Below are positions 1-7,253 of a stretch of 12,700 bases of DNA, piece after piece. This DNA is from CAZESH01 sp964514665 (lineage in GTDB: Bacteria; Bacillota; Bacilli; Paenibacillales; KCTC-25726). The stretch lies in the NCBI GenBank assembly GCA_964514665.1, contig CAZESH010000104.1, positions 1 to 12,700 of the forward strand, given 5' to 3'. A program made the translations under genes and the position numbers. Each line of letters begins with the position of its first letter. Position 1 is the first letter of the stretch. Under the pieces are notes generated by a model. That model saw nothing but the letters and a program-made list of their open reading frames with translations, searched no databases and had not been told where the DNA came from.

Positions 1-2
1 AT

Positions 3-140
3 CATGCTTTTACTATTGCATGGCTGGGGGCTTTTGCCCAATTTTTGATGATATGGCTGCTCGGGGTCGTGTATTTTTATGAGGCAAAAGGTTATGACAA
101 ACTCGTGGATGAGATCAAAAGGCGGGGGAAAAGGCTGTGA
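3..140 (+). CDS. DUF485 family membrane protein, C-terminal part (cut by window edge)
   Basis: The last 45 codons of an open frame enter from the left edge and stop at TGA 138-140. The visible part is one membrane segment (about FTIAWLGAFAQFLMIWLLGVV) followed by a basic tail ending DKLVDEIKRRGKRL. This matches the C-terminus of DUF485 (YjcH-like) proteins, two-helix membrane proteins encoded directly upstream of ActP-type symporters in many bacteria; their precise role is unsettled. The next gene starts at a GTG that overlaps this stop by four bases (GTGA), so the two are probably translationally coupled. The start codon and promoter lie outside the window. The family call rests on a short fragment plus the very characteristic neighbour. 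Confidence 0.8.
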   Translation, partial: HAFTIAWLGAFAQFLMIWLLGVVYFYEAKGYDKLVDEIKRRGKRL

Positions 141-1681
141 ATTTGACCTATTTTCTTTTCTTTCTGTTTATATTATTCGGAACCCTGATTATTACCTATT
201 GGGCGGCGAAGAGAGAGAAATCGACCTATCAATTTTACACGGTTTCCGGAAGTTTGACCGGTATTCAGAATGGGTTTGCCATTGCCGGAGATTTTATGAG
301 CGCGGCTTCTTTCCTGGGGATTACAGGCGCGATAGCGCTGCAGGGCTTTGACGGATTTTTTTATTCGATCGGTTTTCTTGTATCGTTCGTCCTGCTTTTT
401 TTGGTCATTGCCGAACCGGTCCGCAATCTGGGGACGTTCACACTTGCTGATGTGATATGCGCCAGATTTCCTTCTACAAAAATTCGTTTCATGGCATCCG
501 CAAGCACGATGGTCATCTCCGTGCTGTATATGATTCCCCAGCTTGTTGCGGCGGGTTTAATCATTCATCTGCTGTTAAAAATCGATTATGGCATTGCGGT
601 ATTCATCATCGGCATACTCATGGTCTTATACGTAGTGTTTGGCGGGATGATGGCCGCTTCCTGGGTGCAAATCATTAAAACGATCCTTCTGCTGTCCGGG
701 ACTTTTTTAGTCTCGTTAATCATCATATCGCGTTTTCATTGGCAGGTTATGGACCTGATCGATCTAGTTCCGATTAAAAGTTCGTTAAAGGCTGATTTTT
801 TTCTTCCGGGATCGCTCTTTGACAATCCGTTTGAAGCTTTGTCATTAAATTTGACCTTGATTTTGGGTACAGCCGGTCTTCCACATATCCTTATTCGCTT
901 TTTTACGGTAAAGGATGCGCTTGCCGTCAGACAATCCGTGCTTACCGCTTCTTGGGCGATCAGTTTCTTTTATCTCATGGTTTTGCTGCTTGGATTTGGC
1001 GCAGTCGTGCTGGTAGGCTGGGATAAAATCGTTTCCGCCGATCCGAGCGGCAATTTGGCTGCACCGCTTCTTGCTTTCGAGTTAGGCGGCGATTTCCTGA
1101 TGGCTTTTATATCCGCAGTGGCCTTCGCCACCATTTTGGCGGTTGTGACCGGACTAGTGATCGCTTCTTCGACTTCATTTTCCTATGATATTTATAATCA
1201 CATCCTGCGAAAAGGGAAGGCCACGGAAAAACAACAGCTGAAGATGGCCAAATGGACAGCGGTCGGGCTTGGCATTTTGGCCACGCTGCTGTCCTTGAAT
1301 CTTAAAAACCTCAATGTGACCTTTCTCGTCTCACTGGCTTTTGTAGTGGCGGCCGCGACCAATTTGCCCATGCTGTTGTTCACAATTTATTGGAAGCGCT
1401 TTAATCAGACAGGGGCATTTACCGGTATGGTCACCGGACTTTCCGCATCGATTTTATTGGTATTTCTTGGGCCCACTCTGATGAATCCGACAGACGGCTG
1501 GATTCAGGCCGATGCACTTTTGCCTCTGCATAATCCGGGTATTGTGGCGATTCCGATCGGTTTTTTGGGAGCCGTCTGCGGGACGCTGCTATCCGGACAA
1601 ACGAAGGAGGATGAAGAGCGATACAGGAAAGTGCAGGTTCGGGCTCATACCGGTTTTGGAGAAGAAACCGATCTTTCATAA
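137..1681 (+). CDS. actP: ActP-like sodium:solute symporter (acetate / short monocarboxylate uptake)
   Basis: A 514-residue polytopic membrane protein of the sodium:solute symporter (SSS) family, expected to import acetate or related small monocarboxylates with Na+ or H+. About 13 hydrophobic helices are visible. Signature stretches include AGDFMSAASFLGITGA near residue 50, GTAGLPHILIRFFTV near 245-260 and AFATILAVVTGLVIASSTS near 330-350; these are typical of the ActP/MctC branch. E. coli ActP is somewhat longer (about 549). The GTG start overlaps the DUF485 stop and gives the expected N-terminal helix; no better start exists. DUF485 before it and acetyl-CoA synthetase three genes later mirror the E. 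coli acs-yjcH-actP operon, which supports acetate, although pyruvate, propionate or lactate cannot be excluded. The C-terminus is a charged cytoplasmic tail. Confidence 0.88.
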   Translation: MNLTYFLFFLFILFGTLIITYWAAKREKSTYQFYTVSGSLTGIQNGFAIAGDFMSAASFLGITGAIALQGFDGFFYSIGFLVSFVLLFLVIAEPVRNLGTFTLADVICARFPSTKIRFMASASTMVISVLYMIPQLVAAGLIIHLLLKIDYGIAVFIIGILMVLYVVFGGMMAASWVQIIKTILLLSGTFLVSLIIISRFHWQVMDLIDLVPIKSSLKADFFLPGSLFDNPFEALSLNLTLILGTAGLPHILIRFFTVKDALAVRQSVLTASWAISFFYLMVLLLGFGAVVLVGWDKIVSADPSGNLAAPLLAFELGGDFLMAFISAVAFATILAVVTGLVIASSTSFSYDIYNHILRKGKATEKQQLKMAKWTAVGLGILATLLSLNLKNLNVTFLVSLAFVVAAATNLPMLLFTIYWKRFNQTGAFTGMVTGLSASILLVFLGPTLMNPTDGWIQADALLPLHNPGIVAIPIGFLGAVCGTLLSGQTKEDEERYRKVQVRAHTGFGEETDLS

Positions 1682-1697
1682 TGGAATGCAAAGTTAT

Positions 1698-1711
1698 CCT
1701 CCATGGAGGTG
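1698..1711 (+). promoter_or_regulatory. Palindrome that buries the kinase ribosome binding site
   Basis: CCTCCATGGAGG (1698-1709) is a perfect 12-base palindrome. Its right half is the Shine-Dalgarno sequence GGAGGTG (1705-1711) of the following TTG-start kinase gene, 7 bases before the start. In RNA, CCUC can pair with GAGG around a CAUG loop and hide part of the binding site. The palindrome and its position are plain in the sequence; a regulatory effect is inference, and a four-pair stem is weak on its own. Confidence 0.4.
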
Positions 1712-1718
1712 AAGCATA

Positions 1719-3503
1719 TTGGAAGCATTGACCGTCATTTTGCTGGAACGCATCAGCCTGCTGCTGCTTTTTGCATTCATGCTGACGCGGATCCCTTCGT
1801 TTCGCCACTTGTTGAATCGGGAGCTGGCTGGCAAAACGTATCTTTATCACTCCGTTATATTCGGAATATTCGGGATAGCGGGTGTACAAGCCGGAGTTGT
1901 TTTTAACCATGGCGATATCACTTCCCATTTATGGCTGATCCATTTACAGAGCGGCGACATGCTTGTCGGTTCCAGTCTGGTTGTGATTGTCATTGCCGGC
2001 TTGCTGGGCGGCCCTGTGGTGGGCGCGGGGGCAGGAATCGCAGTGGCCGGCTACTTTTTGTTTTTAGGCGGGGACGGCATGCTTGCCAACTTTTTGGCAA
2101 ATCCTTTATCGGGACTGCTGGCAGGCTTCACTGCCCGGTTTTTTTCCGAAGAACGGGTTATCGCTCCGGAAAAGGCGTTATTTATCGGGATGTTTACGCC
2201 CATTTTTTATTTGTCTCTGCTGCTTGTCTTCACTTCCGATTCCGCCCAATCGATCCAGCTTGTGAATACGATCGGCGTACCGCTTGTTCTGACTAACAGC
2301 ACGGCAATTGCCGTTTTTACGGCGATGATTCAAATTGTTTTGAAGGAAAAAGAGCAGGAAGTGGCTTACGAAACGAAACGGGCTTTAAACATTGCCGATT
2401 TGGCCCTGCCGTTTCTGAAAAACAATGGGTTAACCTTTGAATCCGCCCAACAAATCGCCGATCTCTTGTACAAGGAACTTAATATAGCGGCAGCGGCGCT
2501 GGCAAACAAAGAAATGGTATTGGCGCATGCAGGTCTTGGAGCCGAGCATCATTCCAGAGGAGAGCCGCTGCTTGCCGATTTTGCAAAGAAGGCATTACAG
2601 ACGGGCAATATTGCCATCGCTTATCATCATCGCGACATCCAATGCATGCATAAGGAATGTCCTTTGCAGGCGGCTATTATCGTTCCGGTTACGCAATCCG
2701 GAGAGATCATCGGCTTGATCAAGCTGTTTTTTCGCAGGCCGCAGCAGATTCGCGCGGTTGAAATTGCCTTGGCCCAAGGCTTGGGCAAACTGATATCCAA
2801 CCAGTTGGATGTAATCGCCGCCGAAAAAATGAAGGGACTGGTGCAAGAAGCGGAGCTGCGCAATTTGCAAGCACAGATTAATCCGCATTTCTTGTTTAAT
2901 ACCCTGCATTCCATTGATACGTTAATCCGTGTCGATCCATCGATGGCCCGTCATATCATTGTGCAATTGAGCGTATTAATGCGTTTTAACCTGAAGATGA
3001 TTTCCCTGCCGCTGATTTCGTTTGAAAATGAACTCCAGCATGTAAGAGCTTACCTGGAGATTGTAAAAATCCGTTTTTCCGATCAATTAAGCGTCTCGGT
3101 TGAAGTATCTCGCAATATCCATGACGCGCAGATTCCTCCCTTTACGCTGCAGCCCTTAATTGAAAACAGTTTGTACCATGGCCTTAAAAGTGTTGAAAAT
3201 GGAGGGGAAATTACGATAAAGGCAGAAAATCATCCCAAAGGAATACGAGTGGAAATCCAAGATAATGGCTGCGGAATTCCGGATAGGCTTATCTCGCGTT
3301 TAGGAAAACAATCTGTTATTTCCGATAAAGGAAACGGAACGGGAATTTACAATGTCAACCAGCGGCTTATCGGTTTGTTGGGGGATGAGGCTGGCTTAAA
3401 GATTGAAAATCGTACACATGGCGGGTGCACGATATCTTTTTATTTGCCTTTAACAGTTGCGGACGAGGTGAAAAATCATGAGATACAAAGTATTAATCGC
3501 TGA
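1719..3503 (+). CDS. LytS-like sensor histidine kinase (5TM-LYT, GAF, HisK, HATPase)
   Basis: A 594-residue membrane sensor kinase of the LytS/YpdA/BtsS type. Residues about 1-210 hold five or six hydrophobic helices of the 5TM-LYT domain, starting ERISLLLLFAFMLTRIPSF. A GAF-like domain follows at about 225-365 with a cysteine pair in CMHKECPL. The phosphoacceptor is His390 in NPHFLFNTLHSIDTLI. The ATP-binding domain has Asn483 in PLIENSLYHGL, DNGCGIP from 515 and GNGTGIYN from 538. Translation starts at TTG 1719, set by GGAGGTG seven bases upstream. The gene lies 37 bases after actP and overlaps the regulator gene by 26 bases, so the pair is co-translated. Related systems in E. coli and Bacillus respond to pyruvate or similar small molecules. 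Placement between an acetate symporter and acs suggests acetate or another carboxylate as the signal, which is inference. Confidence 0.92.
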   Translation: MEALTVILLERISLLLLFAFMLTRIPSFRHLLNRELAGKTYLYHSVIFGIFGIAGVQAGVVFNHGDITSHLWLIHLQSGDMLVGSSLVVIVIAGLLGGPVVGAGAGIAVAGYFLFLGGDGMLANFLANPLSGLLAGFTARFFSEERVIAPEKALFIGMFTPIFYLSLLLVFTSDSAQSIQLVNTIGVPLVLTNSTAIAVFTAMIQIVLKEKEQEVAYETKRALNIADLALPFLKNNGLTFESAQQIADLLYKELNIAAAALANKEMVLAHAGLGAEHHSRGEPLLADFAKKALQTGNIAIAYHHRDIQCMHKECPLQAAIIVPVTQSGEIIGLIKLFFRRPQQIRAVEIALAQGLGKLISNQLDVIAAEKMKGLVQEAELRNLQAQINPHFLFNTLHSIDTLIRVDPSMARHIIVQLSVLMRFNLKMISLPLISFENELQHVRAYLEIVKIRFSDQLSVSVEVSRNIHDAQIPPFTLQPLIENSLYHGLKSVENGGEITIKAENHPKGIRVEIQDNGCGIPDRLISRLGKQSVISDKGNGTGIYNVNQRLIGLLGDEAGLKIENRTHGGCTISFYLPLTVADEVKNHEIQSINR

Positions 3504-4212
3504 GGATGAACGCTTGGCGAGAGAAGAATTGGCGTACCAGCTTCAACAGGAAGAGGATTTTCTTGTCGTCCCAAGCGCGGAAAACGGCAGGCAATTGCTT
3601 GATTTATATGAAAAATATCAGCCTGCCGTCATTTTTTTGGATGTGCAAATGCCCGGTCTATCAGGTATAGACGCCGCCATGCAGCTGATTGTGCGAAATG
3701 ATGAAAAAAACAGGGTCCAACCGCTTTTTGTGTTTATCACGGCCTATGAAGAATACGCCCTGCAGGCTTTTGGCATCGAAGCGGTTGACTATTTGCTCAA
3801 ACCTTACGGAGCAGACCGATTAAAAGAAACGGTGTCCCGGCTGAGAAGGCGGTTGCAAAGGCCGTCGGCGGCCGTAAGAGCGGCGAAGCTTTTAATCGAA
3901 GAGAACGAAAAAGTGGTGGTCGTTGATCCCGCTCAAGTGATTTACGCGTCAAGGGATGACAGATTGATAGAGGTTATCACAACGGTCGGCCGAATCCGTA
4001 CGAAAATGACCCTGCAGGAGTTTGAAGATCAATTAACGGACTTTGCTTTTTTTCGTCCCCATCGCAGTTATTTAGTCAACCTCGATTTTGTTCAAGAGAT
4101 TGTCCCATGGTTTAACGGGGCTTACAATCTTATCCTAAAACACGATCCTTCCGTCAAAATCCCGGTTAGCCGTTCAGCGGCAAAATTGCTTTTTGACAGG
4201 CTGCGTGCATGA
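3478..4212 (+). CDS. LytTR-family response regulator, partner of the LytS-like kinase
   Basis: A 244-residue response regulator. The receiver domain (about 1-120) has the acidic pocket Glu9-Asp10, phosphoacceptor Asp55 in FLDVQMPGLSG, Thr88 and Lys108 in LLKPY. The C-terminal 105 residues form a LytTR DNA-binding domain: KVVVVDPAQVIYASRDDRLIEV opens it and FFRPHRSYLVNLDFVQEI is the classic recognition segment. The ATG lies inside the last codons of the kinase gene, behind GAGGTG. LytTR regulators bind pairs of short direct repeats about two helical turns apart; a candidate pair lies just downstream, before acs. Likely targets are acs-satP and perhaps its own operon. Confidence 0.92.
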   Translation: MRYKVLIAEDERLAREELAYQLQQEEDFLVVPSAENGRQLLDLYEKYQPAVIFLDVQMPGLSGIDAAMQLIVRNDEKNRVQPLFVFITAYEEYALQAFGIEAVDYLLKPYGADRLKETVSRLRRRLQRPSAAVRAAKLLIEENEKVVVVDPAQVIYASRDDRLIEVITTVGRIRTKMTLQEFEDQLTDFAFFRPHRSYLVNLDFVQEIVPWFNGAYNLILKHDPSVKIPVSRSAAKLLFDRLRA

Positions 4213-4228
4213 CTTGGGCAGAAGCAGC

Positions 4229-4257
4229 ACCGTTCAAACCTGAAAATCAACGATTTG
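4229..4257 (+). promoter_or_regulatory. Possible LytTR binding site (imperfect direct repeat) upstream of acs
   Basis: ACCGTTCAA (4229-4237) fits 8 of 9 positions of the known LytTR half-site consensus [TA][AC][CA]GTTN[AG][TG]. A weaker second copy, AACGATTTG (4249-4257), starts 20 bases later, close to the usual two-turn spacing. The site is about 100 bases before the acs start and directly after the LytTR gene. The second half is poor, so this is a candidate only. Confidence 0.3.
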
Positions 4258-4323
4258 CACATCATATTCGGCAATTGGGGCTGTTTTCTGCAAAATCCTC
4301 GTGATTTCGAGTAAATTGATTAT

Positions 4324-4337
4324 AGTAAGCGCTTTCA
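4324..4337 (+). promoter_or_regulatory. Catabolite-responsive element (cre) for CcpA in the acs leader
   Basis: AGTAAGCGCTTTCA matches 13 of 14 positions of the cre consensus TGWAANCGNTNWCA; only the first base differs. It has the central CG and near-palindromic flanks (the core AAGCGCTT is a perfect palindrome). It sits 23 bases before the acs ATG and just after a TATAGT hexamer (4321-4326) that could be the -10 box, so CcpA binding would fall near the transcription start and repress. No convincing -35 box accompanies it. Repression of acsA by CcpA is established in Bacillus subtilis. Confidence 0.65.
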
Positions 4338-4360
4338 TATATCTGGAAAGGAGCGTTAAG

Positions 4361-6310
4361 ATGACAGAACGGGATTTGGACACTTTATTAAAGGAAAACC
4401 GAAAGTTTTCTCCCTCGGAAGCTTTTCGCAAGCAAGCCAACGTGAAGGATCCCAATGTTTACGAAATGGCGGCGCAGGATCCGGAATCCTATTGGGATGA
4501 ACAGGCGAAGAATATCACTTGGTTTGAAACTTATGACAAAGTGCTGGAATGGAATCCTCCGCATGCGAAATGGTTTCAAGGCGGCAAACTGAATGCGGCG
4601 TACAACTGCGTGGACCGTCACCGCGAGGGTGCAAGAAAGAACAAAGCCGCCATTATATGGGAAGGGGAAAAGGGCGGCAGCAAAATTTTCACCTATGACA
4701 TGCTTGGTCGCGAGGTCGATAAAGCTGCCCATTTGTTAAAAAGCTTGGGTGTGAATAAAGGAGACCGTGTTGCAGTTTATTTGCCGATGGTTCCCGAGCT
4801 TCCCATCACGCTGCTGGCGTGCGCCAAAATCGGCGCCATTCATACCGTGGTTTTCGGCGGATTTTCGGCAAAGTCCTTGCGCGACCGAATGGATGATGCG
4901 GATGCCAAATTGCTGGTCACTGCCGACGGCAGCTGGCGCCGTGGAAAAATCGTTCCGCTGAAACAGTTTGCGGATGAGGCGCTCGAAGGTTCGTCGGTGC
5001 AAAATGTTCTGGTCGTCAAGGCGGTTGGCGAAGAAGCGCAAGCCTCCATGACCGCAGGCCGGGATCTTTATTGGGATGAAGAGATTGCCAAATGTTCCAC
5101 AAAGCCTTTCCCGGCGGAAATTATGGATGCCGAGGATATTTTATATCTGCTTTACACATCGGGGACAACCGGAAAGCCTAAAGGCATCGTACATACAACC
5201 GGTGGCTATATGGTCGGTGTCAATAACTCCATGCGGAGCGTGTTCGATTTAAAGGATGAGGACGTGTTTTTCTGCACAGCCGATATCGGCTGGGTAACCG
5301 GACACACCTACATTGTTTATGGCCCATTATCCGCCGGAGCGACTTGCGTGATGTATGAAGGAGCACCGGATTACCCCGGCCGCGACCGATTTTGGGAGAT
5401 TATAGAGAAATATGGAGTCACTACTTTTTACACGGCGCCAACTTCCATTCGCACATTTATGAAATGGGGACCCGAGCACGTTCAAAAGCACGATCTTAGT
5501 TCGTTGAGACTTTTGGGCACGGTCGGCGAACCGATCAACCCTGAAGCTTGGATGTGGTATCACAAATTCATCGGCAATGAGCAAATTCCGATCGTCGATA
5601 CGTGGTGGCAAACCGAAACGGGCTGCGCGATGATTGCGCCGCTGCCGGGAATTACCGAAACCAAACCGGGATCGGCTACCCGGCCGCTGCCGGGCATTCT
5701 AGCGGACGTCGTCGATGACGTTGGCAATTCGGTTGAACCGGGCAACGGCGGCATCCTGGTGATCAAGCATCCGTGGCCTTCCATGCTGCGGACAATATGG
5801 GGCGATGATGTTCGCTTCAAGAATACTTATTTCGGGCATTTCCGCGATTGGTATATGCCGGGCGACGGCGCCCATAAAGATGAAGAGGGCTACATCTGGA
5901 TTCTCGGACGCCTGGACGATGTAATCAATGTATCCGGACACCGAATTGGCACTGCAGAAGTCGAAAGTGCCTTAGTCAGCCATACCTCCGTAGCCGAAGC
6001 GGCTGTCATAGGCCGTTCGGATGAAATCAAGGGCCAGGCGATCACGGCTTTCGTTACGCTCAAGGAAGGCGTGGAAGGAACGGACCAGCTCATAGCCGAG
6101 CTGAAGAAGACGGTGACGGACAGCATCGGCAGCATGGCACGGCCCGAGGAAATCATCTTTACGGCGGAGCTCCCCAAAACGCGCAGCGCCAAAATCATGA
6201 GGCGTTTGCTTCGCGATATTGCCGAAGGAAGGGTACTGGGAGATACGACGACGTTAGCCGATGCGAGTGTCATTGAAAGTCTTAAATCTTTAAGCAAATA
6301 CGCCCACTAA
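4361..6310 (+). CDS. acs: Acetyl-CoA synthetase (AMP-forming)
   Basis: A 649-residue enzyme, full length for the family, that makes acetyl-CoA from acetate, ATP and CoA through an acetyl-adenylate. The N-terminal ACAS domain is followed by the AMP-binding core with YTSGTTGKPKG at 265-275, VDTWWQTETG around Trp415-416 (the tryptophan that limits the acyl pocket to acetate-sized substrates) and the hinge motif GRLDDVINVSGHR from 516. The small C-terminal domain carries catalytic Lys611 in PKTRSAKIMRR. This lysine is the reversible acetylation site in Salmonella Acs; the preceding residue is Ala here instead of the usual Gly. I chose ATG 4361 over an in-frame ATA/GTG region upstream because GGAAAGGAG (4345-4353) sits seven bases before it and homologous N-termini begin here. 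Probably transcribed with the satP-like gene 23 bases downstream, under cre control. Confidence 0.96.
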   Translation: MTERDLDTLLKENRKFSPSEAFRKQANVKDPNVYEMAAQDPESYWDEQAKNITWFETYDKVLEWNPPHAKWFQGGKLNAAYNCVDRHREGARKNKAAIIWEGEKGGSKIFTYDMLGREVDKAAHLLKSLGVNKGDRVAVYLPMVPELPITLLACAKIGAIHTVVFGGFSAKSLRDRMDDADAKLLVTADGSWRRGKIVPLKQFADEALEGSSVQNVLVVKAVGEEAQASMTAGRDLYWDEEIAKCSTKPFPAEIMDAEDILYLLYTSGTTGKPKGIVHTTGGYMVGVNNSMRSVFDLKDEDVFFCTADIGWVTGHTYIVYGPLSAGATCVMYEGAPDYPGRDRFWEIIEKYGVTTFYTAPTSIRTFMKWGPEHVQKHDLSSLRLLGTVGEPINPEAWMWYHKFIGNEQIPIVDTWWQTETGCAMIAPLPGITETKPGSATRPLPGILADVVDDVGNSVEPGNGGILVIKHPWPSMLRTIWGDDVRFKNTYFGHFRDWYMPGDGAHKDEEGYIWILGRLDDVINVSGHRIGTAEVESALVSHTSVAEAAVIGRSDEIKGQAITAFVTLKEGVEGTDQLIAELKKTVTDSIGSMARPEEIIFTAELPKTRSAKIMRRLLRDIAEGRVLGDTTTLADASVIESLKSLSKYAH

Positions 6311-6333
6311 TAACTTAAAAAGAGGTGTTTTGA

Positions 6334-6915
6334 ATGGCAAATGAGGTCAAAATTGCAGATCCGGGACCGCTCGGTCTTGCAGGGTTCGGAATTACCACTT
6401 GTATACTCAGTTTGATCAATGCGGGTGTATTATCGGCAGGTGCAATGGGAGTCGTGCTTGGGCTCGCCGTAGCTTATGGAGGAGTCACCCAGCTCCTGGC
6501 AGGCATGTGGGAGTTCCGCAAGGGAAATACATTCGGCGCAACAGCTTTTTCTTCTTATGGAGCCTTTTGGATTGCTTTTTATTTTATTGTCAAGGCGGAA
6601 CCGTCGGCAGGTGTTCCTTGGTTTTTGCTGTTCTTCGGCATACTGACCTTTTATTTATGGATTGGCAGCTTTTATCTCAATCGCGCAGTATTCTTGGTTT
6701 TCCTGTTCCTGACTGTAACATTCTTCTTGCTGGCATTCGGAGATTTCGGCGTCGCCGGATTGTCCAAAATTGGCGGATGGGTTGGAGAATTAACCGGATT
6801 GACGGCGCTTTATGCCTCTGCAGCGGTGGTCATTAACGCAACTGCGGGTAAAACGGTACTGCCTGTAGGCAGCCCGGTAAAAGCAGCTCAAACCGGTCCG
6901 AGCATTGCCGCATAA
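6334..6915 (+). CDS. satP: SatP/YaaH (GPR1/FUN34) family acetate uptake protein
   Basis: A 193-residue protein with six hydrophobic helices, the size and layout of the AceTr family (E. coli SatP, yeast Ady2), hexameric channels or transporters for acetate and succinate. The family signature near the N-terminus reads DPGPLGLAGFG (residues 9-19), where most members have NPAPLGL; the first Asn is Asp here. The motif GGVTQLLAGMWEFRKGNTFGAT at about 50-70 and FWIAFYFIV are also characteristic. AGAGGTG (6321-6327) precedes the ATG. The gene follows acs closely and is followed by a strong terminator, so it is the last gene of the acetate operon. It gives the locus a second acetate transporter unrelated to the ActP-like symporter. 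Confidence 0.92.
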   Translation: MANEVKIADPGPLGLAGFGITTCILSLINAGVLSAGAMGVVLGLAVAYGGVTQLLAGMWEFRKGNTFGATAFSSYGAFWIAFYFIVKAEPSAGVPWFLLFFGILTFYLWIGSFYLNRAVFLVFLFLTVTFFLLAFGDFGVAGLSKIGGWVGELTGLTALYASAAVVINATAGKTVLPVGSPVKAAQTGPSIAA

Positions 6916-6951
6916 GTAAGAACTAAAGTTTCGTCTGTGGAGCTTTGCATG

Positions 6952-7016
6952 CATCCCCGATATTGTTATCGGCTAACTCACGGGTTTGGCCGATGCAAGC
7001 CGGGGGTGTTTTTTTT
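6952..7016 (+). terminator. Rho-independent terminator closing the acetate operon
   Basis: CATCCCCG (6952-6959) pairs with CGGGGGTG (7001-7008), eight pairs including one G-U, and is followed at once by eight T residues (7009-7016). A second hairpin, ATCGGC with GCCGAT, lies inside the loop, making the structure larger than usual. It starts 37 bases after the satP stop. Confidence 0.85.
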
Positions 7017-7019
7017 CCT

Positions 7020-7253
7020 TTATTTAGTGGGGCGGAAAGGGGGCTTCCTGATGCCCTGCTGTTTGAATTCGGTTGGAGTCAGACCGGTTGCTTCCTTGAA
7101 ATTCCAGCTGAAATAGTGAATGCTGGCATAACCCAATACTTCCGCAACTTGCTCAGTCGTTTTGCCGAGGAGCAGCATGGACTTGGCTTTGCGGATGCGT
7201 TCGGCAATCAGGTAAATCTTCGGGGTTTTTCCTATCGCTCTTTTGAATTTACG
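7020..7253 (-). pseudogene. AraC-family regulator, C-terminal remnant
   Basis: Read on the - strand, an open frame of 77 residues plus stop (TAA at 7022-7020) begins RKFKRAIGKTPKIYLIAERI and continues through VAEVLGYASIHYFSWNFKEATGLTPTEFK. This is the second helix-turn-helix and terminal helix of an AraC/XylS DNA-binding domain, with the family signature (GY...YFS..FK...G.TP.E). Homology stops abruptly at about 7253, where the sequence changes into the permease remnant on the other strand. The sensor domain and the first helix-turn-helix are missing and no start codon is present, so this is a dead fragment. Such regulators commonly sit beside sugar ABC transporter genes. Confidence 0.85.

Noticed and set aside
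1431..1928. A 165-codon open frame on the - strand across the end of actP and start of the kinase gene
   Set aside because: It lies antisense to two well-supported genes, has no recognisable domain and no ribosome site; it is a by-product of the coding composition.
4218..4291. Imperfect inverted repeat GCAGAAGCAGC / GCTGTTTTCTGC between the LytTR gene and acs
   Set aside because: The arms mismatch, are about 50 bases apart and have no T-run, so neither a terminator nor an operator is supported.
4301..4360. An earlier start for acs, giving 20 extra residues
   Set aside because: The extension would translate through the cre box and the ribosome binding site; ATG 4361 has an ideal site seven bases upstream and fits the family N-terminus.
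6952..7016. A riboswitch in the complex hairpin region after satP
   Set aside because: No known riboswitch core was recognised, and no + strand gene follows that it could control; the T-run fits plain termination.
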